From Deltaproteobacteria bacterium (GTDB taxonomy: Bacteria > Myxococcota > Myxococcia > Myxococcales > 40CM-4-68-19): a stretch of 7,930 nt of DNA. Below the pieces are notes generated by a model, which searched no databases, was not told the origin of the DNA, and was given only the letters and a program-made list of their open reading frames with translations. This document shows positions 1 to 7,565 of the stretch, piece by piece. The position numbers were made by a program, and so were the translations under genes. Location: NCBI GenBank assembly GCA_018266095.1, contig JAFEBC010000563.1, positions 1 through 7,930 on the forward strand, read 5' to 3'. The stretch's first letter is position 1. Each line of letters opens with the position of its first letter.

Positions 1-1
1 C

Positions 2-1951
2 GGCACCTCACTGGACTTGCTCGCGGTGCCGGCGCTGGTGAACACGCGGCTCGCGGACGCGCTGGGCGAGCGCAACCTCGTGGTGCAAGAGAGCGCGCAG
101 GACGCGATCGCGGGCGCGGGCAAGACGAGCGCGCAGCGGATCGCCAAGCTGTCGACGCTCGCGCCCGAGGCTCAACTGCTGCTCCTCATCGAGCTCAAGG
201 CCGTCTACTTCGACGAGCTGCAGGGCCAGTTCCGCTGGGTCGTGTACGGCAAGCTCACGGCGCAGAAGCGCGGCGACGAGAAGTCACAGTCGAACACGAC
301 GCTGGAAGAGCCGGTGTTCCTGCTCACGCACGTGGACCGCGAGGTGGAGGCGCTGCAGGCCGCGTCGGACGCGATCGCGCGGCGGGCGGCGAACCTGCTC
401 GACGGCGTGCTCTCGGGGCCGAAGACCGCGGGCTCGGGTGGCGATGTGCCGAAGCCGTTTGTCATCATGCATGCTCCACGTCCGCGCGGGGCGCATGCGC
501 AGCCGCTCGGCGATCGCGGGCTCGGGCGTGGCTTTGATTGGAAGATCGGTGAAAAGCCGATCTATTTCGTGCTCGTGGATCGCTTCGCCAACGGAGATCG
601 CAGCAACGACGGCGCGATCGATCTGGCGGATCCTGCTGCCTTCCACGGCGGCGACCTGCAGGGCGTGATCGACCACCTCGACTACCTCAAGTCGCTCGGC
701 ATCGGCACCCTGTGGCTCTCGCCGGTGTTCGAGATGCGCACCGAGAAGTTCTTCGGCCACGGGGCATTTCACGGGTACTGGACGCGAGACCTTCACGCCG
801 TCGAACCCCGATTCGGAGGAGTTGAAAAGCTGATCGAGCTGTCGCTTGCCCTCCACGAGCGCGACATGCGCCTCGTGCTCGACCTGGTCGTGAACCACGT
901 CGCCTTCGACGCGCCGCTGGTGAAGCAGCACCCAGATTGGTTTCACCACAATGGCGAGATCATCGATTGGAACGATGCGCAACAGCTCGTCGACCACGAC
1001 GTGTACGGACTCCCTGACCTCGCGCAGGAAAACCCGGAGGTGCACGCGTACCTCCTCGACGTCGCAAAGAGCTGGATCGACGTCCTCGAGCCCGATGGCT
1101 TCCGGCTCGACGCGGTGAAGCACGTGCCGCTCGCGTTCTGGAAGCAGTTCAACGCCGAACTCCACGACTATGCGGGACCTGACTTCTTCCTCTTGGGCGA
1201 AGCGCTGGAGAGCGATCCCGGCAAGCTCGCGAACATCTGGCGCGAGGGCGGCTTCGATTCCGTGTTCGATTTTCCGCTCGCGTTCGCGCTCACGAACATC
1301 GCGTGCAAGGGCGCCCAGCCGACCACATTGGATGCGATGCTGGCGCAGGATCAGCTCTATCCAGATGCGAGCAAGCTGGTGACGCTCCTCGACAACCACG
1401 ATCTGCCGCGGCTCGCGGAAGTGTGCGGCGGCGATGCCGAGAAGATCCAGCGCGCGGTCGATCTGCTCATCAGCACGCGCGGCACGCCGTCGTTCACCTA
1501 CGGCACCGAAGCCGGGCTGCGCGGAACGAAGGAGCCGGAGAACCGCGGCGATCTCTTCATCTCACGCGAGCCCGAGTGCACGGGGCCCGCGCTGCGCACC
1601 AAGGCCTGCGTGGTGGCGCAGATGATGAAGGTGGCGGGCAGCCAGGCTCGCTTCGAGCGCAAGGATGTGTACGGTGTCAACATCGAGAAGCGCAGCCGCA
1701 GCGTCCGCGTGGCCTGCCGCGGTGCGTGCCGCCCGTCGACCGCGATCGTCGGCCTCGGGCCCGCGCTGGCGTCCTGGAATCCCGCGCAGGCGAAGACGCT
1801 GCCGGCTGATCTCACGCTGCCGGTGGGGATGATGCAGTACAAGCTCGTGCGCACGGACGCGGCCGGCAAGGTCGAGTGGTCGCCGGGCGCGGATCGCTTC
1901 ACCGCCGTGAAGCCGGGCGACGGCGTTCAGAAGATCGAAGTTTCCTGGTAG
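2..1951 (+). CDS. GH13 alpha-amylase-family glycoside hydrolase with an extra N-terminal domain (5' end outside window)
   Basis: The reading frame is open to the left edge, so the true start and any signal peptide are not visible. Residues below count from the TTG at 17. Residues 1 to about 135 form a domain I do not recognise. A linker (about 136-175) leads into a GH13 barrel beginning IYFVLVDRFANGD (182-194). GH13 signatures follow in order: HGYW 252-255, region I DLVVNH (289-294), region V LPDL (332-335), region II GFRLDAVKH with nucleophile D365 and R363, region III with acid/base E395, and region IV LLDNHD with D462. All three catalytic acids are present, so the enzyme should be active on alpha-1,4-glucans. 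The last 90 or so residues fit a beta-sandwich domain C. Position upstream of maltodextrin transport genes supports starch or maltodextrin hydrolysis. Cyclomaltodextrinase or neopullulanase activity cannot be excluded, and cell location is unknown. Confidence 0.93.
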   Translation, partial: GTSLDLLAVPALVNTRLADALGERNLVVQESAQDAIAGAGKTSAQRIAKLSTLAPEAQLLLLIELKAVYFDELQGQFRWVVYGKLTAQKRGDEKSQSNTTLEEPVFLLTHVDREVEALQAASDAIARRAANLLDGVLSGPKTAGSGGDVPKPFVIMHAPRPRGAHAQPLGDRGLGRGFDWKIGEKPIYFVLVDRFANGDRSNDGAIDLADPAAFHGGDLQGVIDHLDYLKSLGIGTLWLSPVFEMRTEKFFGHGAFHGYWTRDLHAVEPRFGGVEKLIELSLALHERDMRLVLDLVVNHVAFDAPLVKQHPDWFHHNGEIIDWNDAQQLVDHDVYGLPDLAQENPEVHAYLLDVAKSWIDVLEPDGFRLDAVKHVPLAFWKQFNAELHDYAGPDFFLLGEALESDPGKLANIWREGGFDSVFDFPLAFALTNIACKGAQPTTLDAMLAQDQLYPDASKLVTLLDNHDLPRLAEVCGGDAEKIQRAVDLLISTRGTPSFTYGTEAGLRGTKEPENRGDLFISREPECTGPALRTKACVVAQMMKVAGSQARFERKDVYGVNIEKRSRSVRVACRGACRPSTAIVGLGPALASWNPAQAKTLPADLTLPVGMMQYKLVRTDAAGKVEWSPGADRFTAVKPGDGVQKIEVSW

Positions 1952-1996
1952 TGCTTTCGCGCGAACGCTGCTGATTTCGCAATCGAGGACGACATC
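1952..1996 (+). promoter_or_regulatory. amylase-malK intergenic gap with palindrome and ribosome binding site
   Basis: This 45-base gap has no hairpin plus T-tract terminator, so the amylase and transporter genes are probably co-transcribed. It holds a perfect 10-bp palindrome TTCGCGCGAA (1956-1965) directly after the amylase stop. It also holds a Shine-Dalgarno-like GAGGA (1985-1989), seven bases before the GTG at 1997. The palindrome has the central CG typical of LacI-family operators, but that reading is only a suggestion. Confidence 0.5.
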
Positions 1997-3060
<1,064 letters not shown>

Positions 3061-3064
<4 letters not shown>

Positions 3065-5292
3065 CGCGCGTGGGCGGAGTTGCCGCGGTCAAACGAGCGA
3101 TCGCGATCGTGACGCTCGCGTGCGCGCTGTTCGCCAGTGGTGTGCGCGCGGAAGCCCCGCCCGAGAAGACGCGCATCCTGGTGTGGCACGCGTACCGCGC
3201 CGCCGAAGAGACGGCGCTGCTCATGCTCATCGACCAGTTCAACGCCGCGCACCCCGAGTACCGCGCCGAGGCGCTCGCGCTGCCGTACGACGTGTACCCG
3301 AGCAAGCTCTCGGCGGCGATCCCCACCGGCCACGGGCCCGACGTCTTCATCTTCGCGCAGGAGCGCGTGTCGGCCTGGGCCCGCGACGGCCTGCTCTCGC
3401 CGATGGACGCCGACGCCGCGATGATGCCGGGCGAGTTCCCCGAGGCCGCGCTCGATGCGCTGCGCAGCAAGGGCGCGCTCTGGGGCCTGCCGCTGTCGCT
3501 CAAGAGCGTCGCGCTCTACGTGAACAAGTCGCTGGTGCCCGTCGCGCCGGTGAACACGGATGAGATGGTGGCGCTCGCCCAGAAGCTGACGGATCCCGCG
3601 CAGGGGCGCTTCGGGCTCGCGTGGGAGGCGGGCGACTTCTATCACCACGCGTCGTGGCTCTCGGGCTTCGGCGGCAAGCTGTTCAAGGAGCCCGAGCACC
3701 GGCCCGTGGTCGACACGCCGGAGGGCGTCGCGGCGCTCACGTTCGTGCGCGATCTGATGCGCAAGAAGCACGTGATGCCCGAGGAGCCGAGCGCGCAGCT
3801 CGTGGCCACGCTGTTCAACGCCAACCGCGCCGCGATGGTGATCAACGGGCCCTGGTTCGCGGGCGAGATCCACGGCGTCGACTATGAGGTCGTGTCGCTG
3901 CCGATCGTGTCCGCGACGGGCCTGCCCGCCCGCCCGCTGCTCACCGTCGAGGCCGCGCTGGTGTCGGCCACCTCTGAGGTGAAGGACGGTGCGCGCGCGC
4001 TCGCGCGCTTCCTGGTGAGCAAGGACGCCTCGATCCTGCGCGCGAAGATCGGCCGGCAAGTGGTCGCCACCAGGTCTGCGTATGACGATCCCGGCGTCGG
4101 CGGCGACACGTTGTTGCGCGCCTTCCGCAAGCAGGCCGAGTCCGCGGTGCCGATGGACAACACGCCCGCGATGCTCACGGTGTGGGAGCCGTACAAGCGC
4201 GCGCTCACCGCAGTGCTGAGCGGCCTGCTCGAACCCGATGAAGCGCTCGCGCAGGCCCAGCGCCGCTTGAACGCGATCGCCAAGCCCATGCCGCCGCCCG
4301 CGAGCCCGTGGCCGTTGCTCCTGCTCGCCGCCGGCGGGATCCTCGCGCTCTCGATCTGGATCCGGCGCCGCCCGGTCCGCCCCGACGCGCCCGCGCTCTA
4401 CCACGACGTGCGCCGCGCCATCGCCTACTGCACGCCCGCGGCCGCCAGCATCCTCGTGCTCGTGTTCATTCCCTTCGCCATCGGCGTCGGCCTCGCGTTC
4501 TTCCACCACGGCGAGGGCCGCTACACCTTCGTCGGCCTCTCCAACTTCGTCGACATCCTCACCTCGCGCGACTACCGCATCACCGAGCCGATGAGCTTCT
4601 GGTTCACGCTCGCGGTCACGCTCGCGTGGACCGTCGCCAACGTGGTGCTGCACGTGAGCATCGGCCTCTTCCTGGCGCTGCTCTTGCGCGACCCGCTGCT
4701 CAAGTTCAAAGGCGTGTACCGCGTGCTCTTGATCGTGCCGTGGGCGGTGCCGAACTACATCACCGCGCTGGTGTGGAAGGGCATGTTCCACCGCCAGTTC
4801 GGCGCCATCTCCGCGCTCCTCGCCACTCTCGGCCTGGAGCCCGTGTCGTGGTTCACGCGCTTCTCCACGTCGTTCGCGGCGAACGTCGTCACCAACACCT
4901 GGCTCGGCTTCCCCTTCATGATGGTGGTCTCGCTCGGCGCGCTGCAGTCGATCCCGCAGGATCTGTACGAGGCCGCCGAGGTCGACGGCGCCAGCAAGTG
5001 GGCCCAGTTCCGCCACATCACGCTGCCGCTCTTGCGTCCCGCGCTCCTGCCCGCCGTCATCCTCGGCAGCGTGTGGACGTTCAACATGTTCAACATCATC
5101 TACCTCGTCAGCGGCGGCGAGCCCGGCGGCGCCACCGACATCCTCGTCAGCGAGGCGTACCGCTGGGCCTTCCAGCGCAACGAGCAGTTCGGCTTCGCGG
5201 CCGCGTACTCCACGCTCATCTTCCTCTTCCTGCTCGGCTGGTCCGCGCTCACGCGACGAGTCGCGCGCGAGCCGTCGCCGGAGGCCGCATGA
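3061..5292 (+). CDS. malE-malF: fused maltodextrin-binding protein and MalF-type permease
   Basis: This 743-residue protein joins two normally separate importer parts. Residues 1-30 look like a signal peptide (K11 R12, hydrophobic 13-28, VRA before a likely cut after A30). Residues 31 to about 410 are a family 1 solute-binding domain. MalE-like stretches are HGPDVFIFAQERVSAWARDG, WGLPLSLKSVALYVNKSL and INGPW (261-265). A helix at 417-434 followed by RRR (435-437) starts the permease. Further helices lie near 456-480, 514-540, 552-575, 605-628, 661-684 and 711-730. The EAA loop that docks on the ATPase is seen at 637-656 (EAA, then G643, I653 and LP 655-656). The GTG at 3061 is preferred because it overlaps the malK stop as GTGA. 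No strong ribosome binding site precedes it, suggesting translational coupling. Frame and codon use are continuous through the junction, so this is not a missed stop. Confidence 0.92.
5280..5292 (+). promoter_or_regulatory. malG ribosome binding site and ATGA overlap
   Basis: GGAGG (5280-5284) sits four bases before the ATG at 5289, and that ATG overlaps the TGA stop of the upstream gene (5290-5292). This fixes the malG start and indicates coupled translation of the two permease subunits. Confidence 0.8.
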
Positions 5293-6134
5293 AGCGCCCG
5301 CTGCTCGGCACCGCGCTCGTGCACATGGGCCTCGTGGTCCTCTGCGTGATCGTGCTGTATCCGCTGTTGTGGGTGGTGGGCATGGCGCTCTCGAGCCAGC
5401 CCGGGCTGCAGCAGGGGCTCTGGCCGCTGCCAGCCCAGCCGAGCCTCGTGAACTTCACGCACCTGCTCACCGCGCAGGACGCCGCCGGCCACTTCACCTT
5501 CTGGCGCCAGCTCGGCAACAGCATCCTCGTGGCCACGCTCACCACGCTCGTGGGCCTCACGTTCTCGGTGACCGCGGCCTACGCGCTCTCGCGCTTCGCG
5601 TTCCCGGGCCGGCGCCTCGGCATGACCGCGCTGCTCGCCACGCAGATGTTCCCGGCGACGATGATGTCGGTGCCGCTCTACGCCATCTTGGACAAGCTGC
5701 ACTTGCTCAATTCCCTGAGCGGACTCGTGCTCGTGTACGCGACCACGTCGGTGCCGTTCTGCGTGTGGATGCTCAAGGGCTACTTCGACACCATCCCCAA
5801 GGATCTCGAGGAGGCCGCGCTGCTCGACGGCGCGTCGCAGGGGCAGATCTTCTTGAAGGTGGTGCTGCCGCTCACGCGCCCCGCGCTCGCGGTCACGGCG
5901 CTCTTCTCGTTCATGACCGCGTGGAACGAGTTCGTGCTCGCGGCCACGTTCATCGACGATCAACTGCGCTTCACGCTGCCGGTCGCGCTGCAGCGCCTCG
6001 TGGGCGAGTACAAGACGGAGTGGGGCCTGTTCGCGGCGGGCGCGCTGCTCGTGTCGGCGCCGGTGATGGCCGTGTTCTTCGCACTGCAGAAGAACCTCGT
6101 GGGCGGGCTGACCGCGGGCGGCGTGAAGGGCTGA
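5289..6134 (+). CDS. malG: MalG-type maltodextrin ABC transporter permease
   Basis: This 281-residue inner-membrane protein is the second channel subunit and should pair with the MalF half of the preceding gene. Six hydrophobic helices are visible near residues 8-31, 79-101, 110-135, 143-163, 199-221 and 246-268. The EAA loop is clear: EAALLDGA begins at E175, with G181 and the closing LP at 193-194. The region around WNEF (212-215) and the C-terminal GLFAAGALL and LVGGLTAGGVKG segments are typical of MalG. The ATG at 5289 overlaps the fusion gene's stop as ATGA, with GGAGG at 5280-5284 four bases upstream. In-frame codons continue upstream to 4308, but that stretch is a shadow inside the fusion gene. 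It is the last gene of the operon in this window. Related permeases serve other sugars, so specificity is inferred from context. Confidence 0.94.
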   Translation: MKRPLLGTALVHMGLVVLCVIVLYPLLWVVGMALSSQPGLQQGLWPLPAQPSLVNFTHLLTAQDAAGHFTFWRQLGNSILVATLTTLVGLTFSVTAAYALSRFAFPGRRLGMTALLATQMFPATMMSVPLYAILDKLHLLNSLSGLVLVYATTSVPFCVWMLKGYFDTIPKDLEEAALLDGASQGQIFLKVVLPLTRPALAVTALFSFMTAWNEFVLAATFIDDQLRFTLPVALQRLVGEYKTEWGLFAAGALLVSAPVMAVFFALQKNLVGGLTAGGVKG

Positions 6135-6183
6135 GGGCTCGGGCCTGCGCTGCCGGGCCTCGCGCTGGGGCTGCATCCGCGCG

Positions 6184-6242
6184 TCGATTGTGAACTTTTC
6201 CGGGTCCGCTTTGCGTGATCGCCGCGCGCGCGTCACAATTGA
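6184..6242 (+). repeat. spaced inverted repeat TCGATTGTGA / TCACAATTGA
   Basis: TCGATTGTGA (6184-6193) and TCACAATTGA (6233-6242) are inverted copies matching at 9 of 10 positions, with a perfect core ATTGTGA/TCACAAT, and 39 bases lie between the arms. It is notably A/T-rich for this genome. It could be paired protein half-sites or the base of an RNA stem. CRP-type sites use the same TGTGA/TCACA core, but only six bases apart. Confidence 0.4.
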
Positions 6243-6276
6243 TCAGGTTGGGCGTGCGGCTTGGCTTGCTGGGGGT

Positions 6277-6303
6277 CCAGGGGGAGCGACAGCTCGCCCC
6301 TGG
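6277..6303 (+). repeat. hairpin 1 upstream of sixA
   Basis: Left arm CCAGGGGGAGC (6277-6287) pairs with right arm GCTCGCCCCTGG (6292-6303) in eleven base pairs, with one bulged G at 6296 and a GACA loop (6288-6291). No T-tract follows, so it is not a standard intrinsic terminator. It lies four bases upstream of a second hairpin. Confidence 0.65.
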
Positions 6304-6307
6304 TGTA

Positions 6308-6326
6308 GGTTTCCCAGAGGGAAACC
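6308..6326 (+). repeat. hairpin 2 upstream of sixA
   Basis: GGTTTCCC (6308-6315) and GGGAAACC (6319-6326) form a perfect 8-bp stem with an AGA loop. It ends about 50 bases before the sixA ribosome binding site and is not followed by a T-tract. A role in a 5' leader, in transcript protection or as a small RNA element is possible. Confidence 0.65.
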
Positions 6327-6375
6327 GGATCGTGGAGCGCCCCGTCGAGGTGGTCGGACGTCGGCAGTTTGAAAT

Positions 6376-6388
6376 GGGAGGTTCCATG
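6376..6388 (+). promoter_or_regulatory. ribosome binding site that decides the sixA start
   Basis: GGGAGG (6376-6381) lies four bases before the ATG at 6386. A second in-frame ATG at 6374 overlaps this purine run and has no site of its own. The ATG at 6386 gives the expected SixA N-terminus MRLFVVRHG. Confidence 0.8.
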
Positions 6389-7558
6389 AGATTGTTCGTC
6401 GTGCGTCACGGCATCGCCGCGGATCCCGCTGACTTCAAAGGCCCCGACGGCTCGCGGCCGCTCACGGGCAAGGGGCGCAAGCGGTTCAAGCGCACCGCCA
6501 AGGCCTTCGCCAGGCAGGACACGCCGGCGCACATCTTCACGAGCCCGCTGGTGCGCGCGGTGCAGACCGCCGAGCTGCTCGCGCGCGGCTGCGGCACCGA
6601 TGAGGTCGAGGTGCTGGAGGAGCTCCTGCCCGACGGTCCGCCCGCCAAGCTGCTCGCGGCTGTGCACGCGCGCCTGAAGAAGGGCGAGAGCGCCGCGCTG
6701 GTCGGGCACGATCCGCAGCTCACCCTGCTCGTCGCGCACCTCGCGGGGACGAGCAAGGATCTCGAGCTGATGAAGGGCGCGATCGTCTGCGTCGAGCTGC
6801 CGTCGCTTCCGGAGCCGAAGGGCGCGGTGGTGCAGTGGACGTTGTGGCCCAAGGAGAAGGAGCCGCGCGACGGGCCGCCGATCGTGAAGAGCGAGAAGGA
6901 GCTGGCCGCGGAGGCGGCGGCGGCCGAGGAGAAGAAGCGCGCGAAGAAGGCCGAGAAGAAGGCGGCGCACGAGAAGAAGAAGGCGGAGAAGGAAGCAGCC
7001 AAGGCGCAGAAGCGGCACGAGAAGGAAGCGCACGCGAAGGCGCGTGAGATCGCAAGGCAGCGCGCGGCGCAGAAGCGCAAGCAGAAGACGAAGGAGGCGC
7101 GGCCTCCCGCGGGGAGCGCGAAGGGGCCGGATCCGAAGCGTCGTGTGGCCAAGCCGCGGCGCAGTTTGCCGGTGCGCAGCGTGCCTGCGGCGAAGCCGCC
7201 GCCTGCGCCGGCGCCCAAGATCGAGCGCCCGAAGAGGCCCGCTGCGAAGCCGCCGAGCGTGAAGCCTGCAACCGCGAAGCCTCCTGTGCAAATCGTGAAG
7301 CCGGTCGCACCGCCAGCGAAGCCTGTCGCGCCGCCGAAGGCCGTCGCGCCGCTTCCCAAGCCGGTCGCACCGAAGCCGGTCGCGCCGAAGCCGGCGCCGC
7401 AAGCTGCAAAGCTGCCGAGCGCGCCCACTCCGGCGAGTCCGCCCGCGCAGGTGCAGCCGAAGTCAGCGCCTGCCTCCGCGACGCCGCTCAAGCCCGCCGA
7501 GCCCGCGCCGCCGAAGCCGGCACCAGCCGAGGCGCCCGACGACGGCTCGTCCGAGTAG
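6386..7558 (+). CDS. sixA: SixA-type histidine phosphatase with a long Lys/Ala- and Pro-rich tail
   Basis: This 390-residue protein starts with a histidine phosphatase domain (about 1-155), roughly the full length of E. coli SixA. The catalytic motif is RHG (7-9, H8). RPLTGKG, SPLVRAVQTAE (R57) and VGHDPQL (H108) match the family. SixA removes phosphate from phosphohistidine on signalling proteins; the target here is unknown. Residues about 168-238 are rich in Lys, Ala and Glu, with few hydrophobic residues and a long-helix pattern. Residues 240-390 are rich in Pro, Ala and Lys, with KPVAP repeats at 305-338. The tail resembles histone H1-like or DNA- or polyphosphate-binding tails in composition only. 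No signal peptide is seen, so it is probably cytoplasmic. It stands downstream of the sugar operon after 251 bases and converges on the next gene with no gap. Confidence 0.88.
   Translation: MRLFVVRHGIAADPADFKGPDGSRPLTGKGRKRFKRTAKAFARQDTPAHIFTSPLVRAVQTAELLARGCGTDEVEVLEELLPDGPPAKLLAAVHARLKKGESAALVGHDPQLTLLVAHLAGTSKDLELMKGAIVCVELPSLPEPKGAVVQWTLWPKEKEPRDGPPIVKSEKELAAEAAAAEEKKRAKKAEKKAAHEKKKAEKEAAKAQKRHEKEAHAKAREIARQRAAQKRKQKTKEARPPAGSAKGPDPKRRVAKPRRSLPVRSVPAAKPPPAPAPKIERPKRPAAKPPSVKPATAKPPVQIVKPVAPPAKPVAPPKAVAPLPKPVAPKPVAPKPAPQAAKLPSAPTPASPPAQVQPKSAPASATPLKPAEPAPPKPAPAEAPDDGSSE
7298..7399 (+). repeat. KPVAP repeat region inside the SixA tail
   Basis: Residues 305-338 of the phosphatase repeat the unit KPVAP(P): KPVAPP 305-310, KPVAPP 312-317, a KAVAPLP variant at 318-324, then KPVAP 325-329 and 330-334, ending KPAP. 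The DNA repeats the unit aagccggtcgc with small variations. Such tracts tend to be extended and disordered and can change in copy number between strains. Confidence 0.75.
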
Positions 7559-7565
7559 CTACTCG
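7552..7565. repeat. 14-bp perfect palindrome across two convergent stop codons
   Basis: CGAGTAGCTACTCG is identical on both strands and is centred exactly between the two TAG stops (7556-7558 on +, 7559-7561 on -). It arises because both genes end in a Glu codon GAG followed by TAG. As RNA it would give only a 5-bp stem and no T-tract, so a terminator role is doubtful. Confidence 0.6.

Larger units (their letters stand above)
6135..6385 (+). other. 251-base non-coding gap between malG and the phosphatase gene
   Basis: The frame of the following gene stays open back to a GTG at 6215, but those codons run through strong hairpins and lack the SixA N-terminal pattern, so I treat the gap as untranslated. 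It begins with a GC-rich stretch (6135-6183) holding a CGGGCCT direct repeat. A spaced inverted repeat follows (6184-6242), then two hairpins (6277-6326) and a ribosome binding site at 6376-6381. I see no convincing -35/-10 pair and no terminator with a T-tract. The gap must separate the sugar operon from the next gene or carry a leader for it. Confidence 0.7.

Noticed and set aside
815..835. Internal ribosome binding site GGAGGAG followed by TTG in the amylase
   Set aside because: The TTG is out of frame and reaches a TGA after two further codons, so no gene could start there.
284..1399. 371-codon open frame on the - strand
   Set aside because: It lies antisense to the amylase, whose catalytic motifs are intact on the + strand, and shows no recognisable motifs.
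3106..3150. Lipoprotein signal (TLAC) at the start of the fusion protein
   Set aside because: The residue three before the Cys is Thr and the hydrophobic stretch before it is short. A cut after VRA at residue 30 fits better.
6184..6242. CRP-type binding site
   Set aside because: The TGTGA and TCACA halves are right, but they are about 41 bases apart, whereas a CRP site has six.
6248..6270. Possible sigma-54 promoter ending in TTGCT
   Set aside because: The required GG, ten bases, GC spacing is not met; the nearest GG pairs are at the wrong distance.
6277..6326. Guanidine-II (mini-ykkC) riboswitch or rho-independent terminator
   Set aside because: The tandem hairpins lack the ACGR loops of mini-ykkC, and neither hairpin is followed by a T-tract.
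6308..6326. Single CRISPR-like repeat (GTTTCCC...GGGAAAC)
   Set aside because: Only one copy is present, with no spacers and no cas genes.
6215..6385. N-terminal extension of the SixA frame to the GTG at 6215
   Set aside because: It would add 57 residues without family likeness, running through two strong hairpins. The ATG at 6386 has a GGGAGG site and gives the standard SixA N-terminus.
6233..7491. Two long - strand open frames opposite sixA
   Set aside because: One is almost only Arg and Leu and the other Ala, Gly, Phe and Ser, the direct result of reading the Lys/Ala/Pro-rich tail in reverse. The + strand has the SixA motifs.
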